Assembly (NCBI GenBank): GCA_026397235.1
Contig: JAPLVG010000020.1
Location: 26,367 to 64,321 of the forward strand
DNA length: 37,955 nt
Origin: Candidatus Berkelbacteria bacterium
GTDB lineage: Bacteria > Patescibacteriota > UBA1384 > XYA2-FULL-43-10 > CAINNR01
Reading direction: 5' to 3'
Below are positions 25,918-33,507 of this stretch, piece by piece. The position numbers and the translations under genes were made by a program. The notes beneath the pieces were generated by a model. The model searched no databases, had not been told where the DNA came from, and saw only the letters and a program-made list of their open reading frames with translations. The stretch's first letter is position 1, and each line of letters opens with the position of its first letter.

Positions 25918-25941
25918 ACAAACGGGGGGGGGAGGTGCTTG

Positions 25942-25972
25942 AACGGTGGTCAACATGACGCCGTTTTTTTTA
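25942..25972 (+). terminator. Rho-independent terminator of the GC-rich orphan
   Basis: AACGG/CCGTT with inner GTC/GAC pairing, then eight T residues. It is 25 nt after the stop. A run of nine or more G residues lies just before it. Confidence 0.7.
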
Positions 25973-26155
25973 TTTCTTTTTCCTCAAATCACCCTCGTGA
26001 CCATGGCCGGGCTTGACGATTTTTTTAGCATGAGTGCGATAATCCTCGTGAATTGAGTCGCCAATATTAACGATCTCCTCAAACTTACCATCTTTGTCGC
26101 GAACGGCATAAAAGTTCTTTTTGCCACCAACTTTGACGATGTCTCTTTTTGACAT
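25970..26155 (-). CDS. Small basic protein of unknown function
   Basis: A 61-residue basic protein, MSKRDIVKVGGKKNFYAVRD... ending HGHEGDLRKKK. GGAGGTGTT just before the ATG gives a strong start. The pattern (basic ends, KNFYAVRDKDGKFEEIVNIG) suggests a small nucleic-acid or ribosome-associated protein, but this is a guess. It is divergent from the ABC transporter genes. Confidence 0.65.
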   Translation of the reverse strand: MSKRDIVKVGGKKNFYAVRDKDGKFEEIVNIGDSIHEDYRTHAKKIVKPGHGHEGDLRKKK

Positions 26156-26237
26156 AACACCTCCATGCTTAATTTCTATTAATTTTATCACAAAAATATG
26201 ATACGATGGTTTGGCAATTAAAGATAAAAGGAGACAA

Positions 26238-27434
26238 ATGGAAATTTTGCGAAATATGTGGCGGAGAAAATTTAGAACGTTCTTAACCATTTTTGGCATT
26301 GTTATTGGCATCTTTGCTTTCACTGTTATGGGTTCAATGGCCTTGAAATTAAACAAGATGATCTCAGGGGGGAAGAAATACGTTACTGGTCAAATTACAG
26401 TTTCGCCCAAGGGGTCATCATATGATTCTACTGGTGGTACATTGCCGCTTGATACAATCAACAAAATTGCCAAGGTGGATGGTGTGCAAAATGTTGCAGC
26501 CATGGTTTCACTTTTGGTCACCGACCCGGACCCAGACAACGCATCAGTTAGCATGGGCCAGTCGCCAACAATTTATGGAGCTGACAACAGTTCCGATTTC
26601 AAAAATCGCAACTGGGAAACGATGGATATGCGCGAAGGTAAGATGCTGGATAAAAACAGCACAGACGACGAAATTGTTGTTGGCATCAATATCGCGACTG
26701 ACCAGAAATTGCATACTGGCGATACTTACAAAATTCGAGGCCGAGATTTTAAGGTAGTCGGAGTTGTGGCGAAAACAATGACTGGACCGGACTCATACGT
26801 TTTTATGAATATTAAACCGGCGAGAGAACTGTTGATTGCCTCGAATCCATTTATGAAATCGTTAAATGATAGTGGAAAATTAAAAACTGAAGATGTGAAT
26901 TCCTCGGTGGCAGTTGCCTGGAAAGATGGTGCTGATTCGGAAAAAGTTGCAGCAGCGATTAAAGATCAATTTGGCAAGGACGTTACAGTTATGTCACCAG
27001 TTAAAATGGGCGAGTTGATTGATAAAGCTTCAGCAACATTTAACGCAATTATATTAGGCAGCGCAATGTTGGCCTTGATTGTTGGACTTTTCTCGATCGT
27101 CAATACCATGGTAATGTCGATTTCCGAGCGGACAAAAGAAATCGGAATTAAAAAGGCTATAGGCGCATCGCCCTCATCGATTGCTTGGGAATATACACTG
27201 GAAGCTGGATTTATCGGTCTTGTTGGTGGCGCAATTGGTATGGGGCTTGGAGTTTTAGCTGCAACCTTGGTCAACAATAAAATGGCCGCTAAAGGTGCGG
27301 AGATATTTCTGATCCAAACCAACTTTTTGCTTGGAGTTATTATTTTCTCGTTTATTGTTGGAATTATTGCCGGGGTGATTCCGGCAATTCGGGCATCTCG
27401 CCTTAAAGTTGTTGAAGCAATAAGAGAATTATAA
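26238..27434 (+). CDS. ABC exporter permease, MacB/FtsX-like
   Basis: A 398-residue permease of the MacB/LolC type: one N-terminal helix (about 15-36), a large extracytoplasmic MacB_PCD-like domain (about 37-270), and three C-terminal helices (about 276-303, 325-352, 362-385) ending RASRLKVVEAIREL. The coupling stretch ISERTKEIGIKKAIGA is typical. AGGAG six bases before the ATG at 26238 supports this start over an ATG nine codons upstream. It pairs with the ATPase gene 8 nt downstream. Substrate is unknown; such pumps move peptides, lipoproteins or antibiotics from the membrane. Confidence 0.9.
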   Translation: MEILRNMWRRKFRTFLTIFGIVIGIFAFTVMGSMALKLNKMISGGKKYVTGQITVSPKGSSYDSTGGTLPLDTINKIAKVDGVQNVAAMVSLLVTDPDPDNASVSMGQSPTIYGADNSSDFKNRNWETMDMREGKMLDKNSTDDEIVVGINIATDQKLHTGDTYKIRGRDFKVVGVVAKTMTGPDSYVFMNIKPARELLIASNPFMKSLNDSGKLKTEDVNSSVAVAWKDGADSEKVAAAIKDQFGKDVTVMSPVKMGELIDKASATFNAIILGSAMLALIVGLFSIVNTMVMSISERTKEIGIKKAIGASPSSIAWEYTLEAGFIGLVGGAIGMGLGVLAATLVNNKMAAKGAEIFLIQTNFLLGVIIFSFIVGIIAGVIPAIRASRLKVVEAIREL

Positions 27435-27442
27435 GGAATAAC

Positions 27443-28120
27443 ATGAATAAAATAGTTGTTGAAGCCAAGGGAATTGAAAAGACTTACAAAATGTCTAAGA
27501 CAAATATTGTCAAAGCACTTTGTGGAGTTAATATTGAAGTTCGGGAAGGGGATTTCTCTGCAATCATTGGCCCATCTGGTTGTGGCAAGTCAACGCTGAT
27601 GCATATTTTGGGTCTGCTGGATCGTCCAGATGCTGGTACACTGGAAATCGACGGCATTGATATGACTAAATTACCGGAGAAAAAAGCCTTCAGGATGCGA
27701 GCGAAAAAGATCGGCTTTATTTTTCAAGGATTTAATTTAATCCCAACATTAACGGCATTGGAAAATGTTGTTTTGGCCGGGCGATATGGTGGGATGAAAA
27801 AATCAGTTAGAATAAATCAGGCAAAAGAACTTTTGAAAATGTTGGGCCTTGGTGACCGAATGAATCATAAGCCATCAGAACTTTCCGGCGGTCAACAGCA
27901 GAGAGTGGCAATCGCTCGGGCTCTGATGAATGACCCGGCGATAATTTTAGCTGATGAGCCAACAGGGGAGCTGGACTCAAAAACATCTATGGAGATTATG
28001 GATATTCTTAAAAAGTTAAATCGCAATGAAAATAAGACTTTTCTAATAGTTACTCACAATATGGAAGTCGCGCAGGCTTGTAAAAAGATCATTAAGTTGC
28101 GTGATGGCAAAAATGCTTAG
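27443..28120 (+). CDS. ABC transporter ATPase, LolD/MacB type
   Basis: A 225-residue ATPase partner of the preceding permease. Walker A GPSGCGKST (about 43-51), Q-loop in FIFQGFNL, signature LSGGQQQRVAIARAL and Walker B ILADEPTGELD are all present. Its GLLDRPDAGTLEIDGIDM stretch is characteristic of the LolD/MacB subfamily. The gene is 8 nt after the permease and clearly co-translated. The 28121-28238 gap after it shows only a short CCAC/GTGG hairpin and no clear terminator. Confidence 0.94.
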   Translation: MNKIVVEAKGIEKTYKMSKTNIVKALCGVNIEVREGDFSAIIGPSGCGKSTLMHILGLLDRPDAGTLEIDGIDMTKLPEKKAFRMRAKKIGFIFQGFNLIPTLTALENVVLAGRYGGMKKSVRINQAKELLKMLGLGDRMNHKPSELSGGQQQRVAIARALMNDPAIILADEPTGELDSKTSMEIMDILKKLNRNENKTFLIVTHNMEVAQACKKIIKLRDGKNA

Positions 28121-28238
28121 TATTTTTATAACAAGATAACGAAAACCACGGCCGTAAGACTGTGGACAAGGTAAAGAATATCGCCGAAGGTGAGAACAAG
28201 GCGTCAATAAATAGTATTGGCTGCAAAGACGTGGTATT

Positions 28239-28619
28239 TTATTTACCAAAACCGCTTTTTTCCGCCACAAGTTTTGCCTCAATTTTGAATTTGCGAATTT
28301 GTCCATCAGCATCGACAATCTCTTCCTTTTTTGACTTTTGAAAGTAGTCGAAAAGTTCGGCCGAAAGAATATCTTTTAGTACTGCTAAATCCTGCGTATT
28401 GTTTTTGATCGTTTCCGCCAATTTCTGATTTTCCGGCAGCTGCATAATTTGGTCTTTAATTGCTTTCTTTTTCAGATTTGCTTTCTTTGCTTCATCACGG
28501 GCCTGGACATATTCCAAATCATTCTCAAGCTGATCCTTAATCGCTTTTTTAGCGGTTTTGACCTCCTGCTCTTCTTTGGTAATTTCTGCAATACGTTTTT
28601 GAATTTGCTCTGTCTCCAT
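28239..28619 (-). CDS. Coiled-coil protein of unknown function
   Basis: A 126-residue, highly charged protein (METEQIQKRIAEITKEEQEV...) predicted to be mostly coiled coil from about 1-95, with a short beta-like end. No family is recognised. The ATG at 28619 is preceded by AGGA; the open frame extends upstream into the tRNA-Pro gene, but that extension is not coding. It converges on the ABC operon. Confidence 0.6.
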   Translation of the reverse strand: METEQIQKRIAEITKEEQEVKTAKKAIKDQLENDLEYVQARDEAKKANLKKKAIKDQIMQLPENQKLAETIKNNTQDLAVLKDILSAELFDYFQKSKKEEIVDADGQIRKFKIEAKLVAEKSGFGK

Positions 28620-28647
28620 AAAAATAATCCTAATTAATAATATTTCT

Positions 28648-28736
28648 TGGTCGGAGAGATCCAGCCCTTTTTGAGAAAAGAGCTGGACGATCTCCGGACC
28701 CCCAGCCCGGCGCTCTACCAGCTGAGCCAATCCCCG
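28648..28736 (-). tRNA. tRNA-Pro(GGG) with elongated T arm
   Basis: The acceptor pairs CGGGGAT with CTCTCCG (six of seven), with C1-G72 and A73 as in bacterial tRNA-Pro, and CCA is encoded. D arm GCTC/GAGC and anticodon arm CCGGG-CTGGGGG-TCCGG (anticodon GGG) are normal. The T arm is not: GTCCAGCTCTT pairs with AAGGGCTGGAT in an 11-bp helix with an eight-base loop TTCTCAAA, adding 13 nt to the usual 76. It is either a functional but odd tRNA or a decaying gene. Confidence 0.65.
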
Positions 28737-28807
28737 GAAAGTTTTATTGGATAGAACTTTTTTATCGTATCAAAAAATATTAGACATTATAAGATATAAG
28801 AACAAAA

Positions 28808-28847
28808 ATATTAGTGATTTGAACCGATCGGACCGAATCGCTAATAT
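28808..28847. repeat. 40-nt palindrome, CGATCG family copy 3
   Basis: Left half ATATTAGTGATTTGAACCGA. Arms pair with two mismatches and two pairs that would be G-U in RNA. It aligns base for base with the halves of 16134-16177, 16736-16775 and 29958-29997. It lies between tRNA-Pro and rpmB, with no PaaX-like gene nearby. Confidence 0.85.
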
Positions 28848-28854
28848 GTTTAAT

Positions 28855-28903
28855 CAAAAAATCGCCCACTTCACTGCGTTCAGTGTAAACTAGGCGATTT
28901 TAC
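28855..28903 (-). terminator. Terminator of rpmB
   Basis: AAAATCGCC/GGCGATTTT outer stem with inner CACTG-CGTT-CAGTG pairing. On the minus strand it ends in a T-run. It begins 15 nt past the rpmB stop and could work in both directions. Confidence 0.75.
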
Positions 28904-28917
28904 TATCACACTAATTT

Positions 28918-29079
28918 TTACTTGTCTTCTTTTACGGCAGTACGCGAACAACGGGTACAGAGAACTGCGCCGTTAACTTTTTGTAGATTTGGTCGGAAAA
29001 ATCGTTTTGTGTGGCGCTGCGATTTGGAAACGTTTGAGCCGACAGTTTTTGATTTTCCGCAAATTGTGCAAATTGCCAT
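28918..29079 (-). CDS. rpmB: Ribosomal protein bL28
   Basis: A 53-residue L28 of the short form, with zinc-ribbon cysteines CTICGK and CTRC. The family core [19 protein letters not shown] is clear. It belongs to the large ribosomal subunit. The ATG at 29079 matches the L28 N-terminus; an earlier in-frame ATG would add a non-homologous extension. TTGCGG-17-TAAACT on the minus strand places the -10 box only 7 nt from the ATG, so the message may be nearly leaderless. Confidence 0.92.
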   Translation of the reverse strand: MAICTICGKSKTVGSNVSKSQRHTKRFFRPNLQKVNGAVLCTRCSRTAVKEDK

Positions 29080-29093
29080 GATATCTAGTTTAA

Positions 29094-29237
29094 AACTAAT
29101 AACTAATAACCGCAACTCATAACGATTCAACTTTCAAAATTGAGTCAAATTTGTTACAATACTTAAGAATTCTAACATAAATGTTTTAAAAATTCAACTT
29201 TCCATAGCTATTCGTTATTCACTATTAGTTATTAGTT
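29094..29237. repeat. Inverted repeat between rpmB and the M50 protease gene
   Basis: Perfect 15-bp arms, AACTAATAACTAATA at 29094-29108 and its complement at 29223-29237, with partial pairing inside (ATAACGATT..., ACTTTC...). The arms are adjacent to both divergent start codons, so each could lie in a promoter. Confidence 0.75.
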
Positions 29238-29243
29238 AAAATT

Positions 29244-29891
29244 ATGTTTCTACTGAACCTACTATCTCAACCTGTTTTTGCCATTGCTGCTCTTGTTGGG
29301 TTGATTTTGGCAATCACTGTTCACGAATTCGCCCACGCTTGGGCGGCCAATAGATTGGGTGATCCGACAGCTAAACATTTGGGTCGGCTAACATTAAATC
29401 CGTTCAAACATTTGGATCCGCTGGGAACTCTGTTTTTGTTGGTAGCCGGATTTGGCTGGGGAAAACCGGTACCATATAATCCATCAAACCTAAAATCTGA
29501 TGCTGACGAAGTTAAGGTTGCATTAGCAGGAGTTTCGGCAAACCTAATATTTGCATTAATTCTTGGAATTCCACTGCGAATTGCTACCATGAATCATGTC
29601 GCAATCGATTCAAACCTCTGGTTGACGGCAATCGAACTGGTTCTGGAAATGAATTTGGTTTTAATTGCTTTCAATATTATCCCGATCCCACCGCTTGACG
29701 GTTCGAAAGTAATTTTTCAGTTCATTAGTTTTGATGCCAGAATTGCTTATGAGAGATATGGCCCGATCATTCTTTTTGCCTTAATTATCGCTAGCAATGT
29801 TTTTGGTTTTCCATTTTTAGTTCGATTTATGGAGCCAATAATTCGTGTGCTCTCGTTCGTGACCAAAGGAACCTACACAGCCATTTTCTGA
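29244..29891 (+). CDS. Site-2-protease-family metalloprotease (M50)
   Basis: A 215-residue membrane protein with about five helices. The zinc-binding HEFAH at 27-31 and the second motif NIIPIPPLDG, with Asp152, mark an M50/S2P intramembrane protease. A cytoplasmic or membrane-embedded role in cleaving membrane-anchored regulators is usual for the family; no target is apparent here. Length is typical of the short form without PDZ or CBS domains. No ribosome site is visible. Confidence 0.88.
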   Translation: MFLLNLLSQPVFAIAALVGLILAITVHEFAHAWAANRLGDPTAKHLGRLTLNPFKHLDPLGTLFLLVAGFGWGKPVPYNPSNLKSDADEVKVALAGVSANLIFALILGIPLRIATMNHVAIDSNLWLTAIELVLEMNLVLIAFNIIPIPPLDGSKVIFQFISFDARIAYERYGPIILFALIIASNVFGFPFLVRFMEPIIRVLSFVTKGTYTAIF

Positions 29892-29957
29892 CGAAAATGG
29901 AGTTTCTAATATTTAATTCCTAATTTCTAAACAAATTCTAAATAATGATGATAAAAA

Positions 29958-29997
29958 ATATTACCGATTTGGTTCGATCGAGTAAAATCGGTAATAT
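29958..29997. repeat. 40-nt palindrome, CGATCG family copy 4
   Basis: Left half ATATTACCGATTTGGTTCGA, right half pairing with a few mismatches near the centre. It lies between two convergent genes, so a terminator role is possible, but no U-run follows. Confidence 0.85.
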
Positions 29998-30006
29998 AAA
30001 TTTCAT

Positions 30007-30033
30007 AAAAAAAGCCTGACATGGACGGCAGGC
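30007..30033 (-). terminator. Terminator of the 30058 gene
   Basis: On the minus strand GCCTG and CAGGC pair across a ten-base loop and are followed by seven T residues, 25 nt after the stop. Confidence 0.75.
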
Positions 30034-30057
30034 GGTAGTCTATTGAAAGCTGGTGGA

Positions 30058-30477
30058 TTATCCGCTGTCATCAGTCTGAGCGACGGAATCAAAGAGTTTG
30101 GTCAGCGCTGTCTTTACATCAAAGCCGAGTTCTTCGCTTAAGGCATTGGCCATTTCAGATTGAAGTTCCGAGATCTTTGACTCAAGTCGGATTGCCAGAG
30201 CCTTGGCTGCATCTGGATTGTTCATTAGCCAAACCAGCTGTATGGCGTCCATGATGATTGCCATTTTTTTCAGCACCGAGCCGAAAATCGGAATCATCAC
30301 ATCCTTTTCCGATTCTGGGCAGAGCCGGTAAAACCGTGCGTTTAGAGTGTATCGAACTTCGCCCTCTGGTTCGCCAACCGGACGCTCGCAGGTCAGTACA
30401 AATTGGCAATTGTTGCCTTCGTCGTTGTTGCCCGAGTGATCGGCAACAGAAATCATTCTTCCGTACATCATTGCCAT
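30058..30477 (-). CDS. Orphan protein, composition unlike neighbours
   Basis: A 139-residue protein. The first half (about 10-60) looks beta-rich (CQFVLTCERPVGEPEGEVRY), the second (about 65-130) helical with an amphipathic pattern (AAKALAIRLESKISELQSEM). AGGAG eight bases before the ATG supports the start, and a clean terminator follows. GC is near 50%, as in the other orphans at 22005 and 25507. No family is recognised. Confidence 0.65.
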   Translation of the reverse strand: MAMMYGRMISVADHSGNNDEGNNCQFVLTCERPVGEPEGEVRYTLNARFYRLCPESEKDVMIPIFGSVLKKMAIIMDAIQLVWLMNNPDAAKALAIRLESKISELQSEMANALSEELGFDVKTALTKLFDSVAQTDDSG

Positions 30478-30544
30478 AGCATTTTCTCCTGTCAGATTTT
30501 TTCTGTCTGGGAGTAGTTTATAAAATTTTTACATTTTTGTCAAA

Positions 30545-30567
30545 CAAAAAAATGGCCGCTTGGCCAT
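30545..30567 (-). terminator. Terminator of the zinc-ribbon gene
   Basis: ATGGCC-AAGC-GGCCAT on the minus strand followed by seven T residues. It lies 65 nt past the stop, after the REP-like hairpin. Confidence 0.85.
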
Positions 30568-30581
30568 AAAATTCTTATTTA

Positions 30582-30620
30582 GATTGCCACGAGCCGAAGA
30601 ACATCGGCTCTCGCAATGAC
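30582..30620. repeat. REP-like hairpin (short relative of 20066-20160)
   Basis: AGATTGCCACGAGCCGAAGA and GGCTCTCGCAATGAC are shared with the element at 20066-20160; this copy has only one half. I see no flanking duplication here. Confidence 0.75.
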
Positions 30621-30630
30621 AAAACAAAAA

Positions 30631-30960
30631 CTATTCCGGGAGTTTTAGGCCTTTTTCGATTATTTTTTCATTTCGTTTTGCGATTTCTTTGTTGAAACAA
30701 TCCTCACAGAGAATATCTTCTGACTTTGGTTCGAAGGGGACTTCAGCCTTCTTTTTGCATTTCTTACATTTAATCCACTGCATTGGGTGTTTTTCCCGCA
30801 GTTGTGATTTAAACTTTTCGGCGCAAGGTTTGCAGCGCTTTGGAACATTTTGCAGACCTTTGTCATAAAAAAACTGCTGCTCGCCGACGGTCCAAATAAA
30901 TTTGTCACCGCAATCTTTGCAGACAAGAACTTGATCAGCAAATTGTGATGAATCGTTCAT
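30631..30960 (-). CDS. Zinc-ribbon protein
   Basis: A 109-residue protein with three CxxC-type pairs: CKDCGDKFIWT (about 14-17), CKPC (43-46), CKKCKKK (about 65-68) and a further CEDC near 84-87. The first block, with FFYDKGLQNVPKRCKPC after it, resembles the probable zinc-ribbon family often seen in CPR and other bacteria. Role unknown; nucleic-acid or protein binding is likely. Upstream lies the family A hairpin 30973-31074. Confidence 0.75.
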   Translation of the reverse strand: MNDSSQFADQVLVCKDCGDKFIWTVGEQQFFYDKGLQNVPKRCKPCAEKFKSQLREKHPMQWIKCKKCKKKAEVPFEPKSEDILCEDCFNKEIAKRNEKIIEKGLKLPE

Positions 30961-30972
30961 AAATAGAAATTA

Positions 30973-31074
30973 GGTTAAGGCTAGGATGCCAGTTTGGAAG
31001 TTTGAAATTGGAAGTGGATGTTTGACATCTAACTTCTACCTCTAATTTCTGTTTTCTAAACTGGCTTCTTAACC
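30973..31074. repeat. Imperfect inverted repeat, family A copy 2
   Basis: Left arm GGTTAAGG...ATGCCAGTTTGGAAG and right arm CTAAACTGGCTTCTTAACC. Both arms match those of 41-133. It lies between the divergent zinc-ribbon and holB-like genes, next to the zinc-ribbon start codon. Confidence 0.75.
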
Positions 31075-31114
31075 CATTAACTAACTTCTTATATTATCTC
31101 GTAGTCGCAATTTA

Positions 31115-31143
31115 TTGTCAATCAAAGCGAAATCTGTTAGATT
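31115..31143 (+). promoter_or_regulatory. Promoter of the holB-like operon
   Basis: TTGTCA (31115-31120), 17-nt spacer, TAGATT (31138-31143). The ATG at 31154 follows ten bases later, which excludes any start upstream of it. Confidence 0.6.
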
Positions 31144-31153
31144 TGACAGTAGG

Positions 31154-31867
31154 ATGAATAAAAATTCGCAGGCACAAAACTTGAAGGATAAAAAAGTTTC
31201 ATCTTTTATTTATTATGGATCGAATACAGAGGTTTCATACGCCGCGGCCAAAGATTTTGCCAAAAATGCCGGCATTTCCGACTTTGATACGGTAGAAATT
31301 GGACCAGAAGTTGGGGAAAAAAATTCGAAGGGTGAAATTGGTGTTAAAGCTGTTCGAGAAATGATTCGGCAAATAAACTTGACTCCTGGTCACGGCAGCG
31401 GTAAACTGGCGATAATCAAAGACGCCGATAAATTGGGTTTGGAAGCGGCCAATACGTTGCTAAAAACTTTGGAGGAACCAGCAAAAACTGCAACTATTAT
31501 ATTACTATCGAATGATTTGAAATTGTTGCCGACTATCCGTTCACGCTGTCAAATTGTCCGCTTTGATGATAGAGAAACTACTGCTGACAAAGAAGTTCTG
31601 GACGAATTTAGGAAAATTATAAAAGGCAACTTAAAAAAATCTTTCAAAGATGCGGAAAAGTGGAGCAATGATATTGGTTTAGATCAGAAATTAAACACTA
31701 TACTTTCCTCACTGAGAAATCAGCTGCCGGAGGACCCAAAAATAGACAAAGTTCGAATTATCAAGTCAATTTTGGCGGCCAAAAGGAATTTAAAAATTAC
31801 GACAAGTAAGCGATTAATTCTAGAAAATTTATTTTTGGACATTAAATATGGCAAAAGTAACAGTTAA
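31154..31867 (+). CDS. holB: DNA polymerase III delta'-like clamp-loader subunit
   Basis: A 237-residue protein resembling the AAA part of delta'. The stretch KLAIIKDADKLGLEAANTLL, then KTLEEPAKTATIILLSNDL and TIRSRCQIVRF, is diagnostic, including the SRC motif. Walker A is missing (YYGSNTEVSY in its place), as expected for delta', which does not hydrolyse ATP. It is shorter than the usual 300 or more residues. The gene's end overlaps the next start by 20 nt. It would load the sliding clamp with the DnaX and delta subunits. Confidence 0.85.
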   Translation: MNKNSQAQNLKDKKVSSFIYYGSNTEVSYAAAKDFAKNAGISDFDTVEIGPEVGEKNSKGEIGVKAVREMIRQINLTPGHGSGKLAIIKDADKLGLEAANTLLKTLEEPAKTATIILLSNDLKLLPTIRSRCQIVRFDDRETTADKEVLDEFRKIIKGNLKKSFKDAEKWSNDIGLDQKLNTILSSLRNQLPEDPKIDKVRIIKSILAAKRNLKITTSKRLILENLFLDIKYGKSNS

Positions 31868-32654
31868 AATAAAAAGTAGCGGACAAACTATTGAAGTCGA
31901 TAGTGGAAAGTTTGAATTTGTCGCCGGCGATTGGCTTTTGGTTGAAACAAGAGAGTGTAAAGAGGTGGCGATTGTTGTTGATCCACCTGCTGGCGGAGAT
32001 CATCTGAAAGAATCGAAGTCAGATGACCAAGAAGGTGGTGAGCCAGAAATTGAAATTATCCGTAAGTTATCCGGCAAAGATTTAGAGCAGTACAATGAAT
32101 ATAAAAAAATGGCTCAAGGATTGATTCCGGAGTGTCAAAAGAAAATTGAATTTCACAATTTGCCGATGGAATTAATGGATGCCGAATTATCGTTTGATGA
32201 AAAGAAATTAACTTTCTATTTTGCTGCCGAAGGACGGGTGGACTTCCGCTCACTGGTATCGGACTTGGCATCAACATTCAAAAAGTTAATCCGTTTGCAA
32301 CAGATTGGCGCTCGCGACGAAGCCAGATTTATCGGCGGTTGTGGCCGTTGCGGTCAAGTGCTTTGTTGTAGGAGATTTTTAAAAGGCGATTTGGATTCTG
32401 TGACGCTTGATATGGCACAAATTCAGGGATTAGCGGTGATGGGATCAAATAGAGTCACAGGTTGTTGCGGAAAGTTAATGTGCTGTCTGAAATATGAATT
32501 GGAAGAATATAAGGAAGCAGCAAAAAACTTGCCAAAAATTGGCGAAAAAATCAAAACTGAAAAAGGCCCAGGATTCGTCATCTCGCAAAATGTCTTAGCT
32601 AAAAAGGTTTTAGTCGAAGTTGAAGATGGGACGAAATTGGAGGTAGAGTGTTAG
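31848..32654 (+). CDS. PSP1-domain protein (RicT/YaaT-like)
   Basis: A 268-residue protein with the PSP1 domain: FYFAAEGRVDFRSLVSDLAS, then IGARDEARFIGGCGRCGQVLCC and the second cysteine set VTGCCGKLMCCLKYE. In Bacillus RicT belongs to the Fe-S Ric complex that acts with RNase Y in RNA maturation; the role in this organism is inference. The N-terminal part carries an acidic insert (about 55-75). The holB-like gene overlaps it upstream, the standard context (holB-ricT) in Firmicutes, which supports both calls. Confidence 0.92.
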   Translation: MAKVTVKIKSSGQTIEVDSGKFEFVAGDWLLVETRECKEVAIVVDPPAGGDHLKESKSDDQEGGEPEIEIIRKLSGKDLEQYNEYKKMAQGLIPECQKKIEFHNLPMELMDAELSFDEKKLTFYFAAEGRVDFRSLVSDLASTFKKLIRLQQIGARDEARFIGGCGRCGQVLCCRRFLKGDLDSVTLDMAQIQGLAVMGSNRVTGCCGKLMCCLKYELEEYKEAAKNLPKIGEKIKTEKGPGFVISQNVLAKKVLVEVEDGTKLEVEC

Positions 32655-33367
32655 AGATAGCTATAATAGTATGCGTTGCGGCAGTATTTGTCATTATCGC
32701 CGTTAGATTTCCAAAAACGGCGAGTTTAACTTTGGGAAGACGCGAGCAGAAATCATTTGATGACGATGCGGCAATTTTAGAAGCGAAAAAAATCTTAAAC
32801 GAGAAAACTCCGGAGGAATTACCGGAAGTTTTACTGGCAGGAACTGAACCGACCGATGAACTTGATGCTTATGACGAGGAGTTATCAGAGCTGTTAAAAT
32901 CGGCCAGAGAAAAAATTGAAAGCGGAAAGTATGCTTCAGCGGAAAATATCTTAATTGATGCCATATGTAAAAATAACAAATGTGCCTGGGCGTATGAGCG
33001 GCTTGGATTTATCTATTTGGTTATGGGGAAAAATTTATCTGATGCCGCTGAATCATTTTTAATGGCGACAAAATTAGACCACGATAATGACCGGGCCTGG
33101 TTCGGTCTTGGACAAATTTATTTTTCGCAGTCGCAGTTCAATAAAGCAATCGACGCATTTTCCAAAGCTGTTAATATCTCCCGAACTGATGCCGAATATC
33201 AGGCATTTTTGGGCAAAGCCTATATGGAAGTACGGCAATATGGCAAGGCATCAAAAGCATTGAAGCGGGCTGCGTCGTTGGACATTTCAAACCAAGAATA
33301 TAAAAAATTGGCATCAGTTGCCGAGGATAAACATCGCGAGCACTCAAGGGCGTCAAAACTAAGCTAA
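32648..33367 (+). CDS. Membrane-anchored TPR protein
   Basis: A 239-residue protein with an N-terminal helix (about 3-19), an acidic linker and three or four tetratricopeptide repeats (about 85-230; for example AWAYERLGFIYLVMGKNLSD, and AWFGLGQIYFSQSQFNKAID). Such repeats make protein-binding scaffolds. The start is GTG at 32648, overlapping the PSP1 stop by 7 nt. It ends the operon holB-PSP1-TPR. Confidence 0.85.
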   Translation: MLEIAIIVCVAAVFVIIAVRFPKTASLTLGRREQKSFDDDAAILEAKKILNEKTPEELPEVLLAGTEPTDELDAYDEELSELLKSAREKIESGKYASAENILIDAICKNNKCAWAYERLGFIYLVMGKNLSDAAESFLMATKLDHDNDRAWFGLGQIYFSQSQFNKAIDAFSKAVNISRTDAEYQAFLGKAYMEVRQYGKASKALKRAASLDISNQEYKKLASVAEDKHREHSRASKLS

Positions 33368-33373
33368 CCCCCC

Positions 33374-33402
33374 GTTGAAATTATCTGGAAATTCTGATAG
33401 AA
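33374..33402 (+). promoter_or_regulatory. Promoter of the tRNA cluster
   Basis: TTGAAA (33374-33379), 17-nt spacer, TAGAAT (33397-33402), about 30 nt before the first tRNA. Confidence 0.6.
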
Positions 33403-33431
33403 TATTGAGCGAAAGGGGCAGTTTTTGTTTC

Positions 33432-33507
<76 letters not shown>

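Noticed and set aside
25594-25956. Minus-strand open frame opposite the GC-rich orphan
   Set aside because: GC-rich DNA opens long frames on both strands. The plus frame is more protein-like and is followed by a terminator.
28121-28238. Possible RNA gene after the ABC operon
   Set aside because: Only a weak CCAC/GTGG hairpin is seen, with no promoter and no terminator.
28620-28730. N-terminal extension of the coiled-coil protein
   Set aside because: The extra codons are the tRNA-Pro gene read as protein; the ATG at 28619 has AGGA before it.
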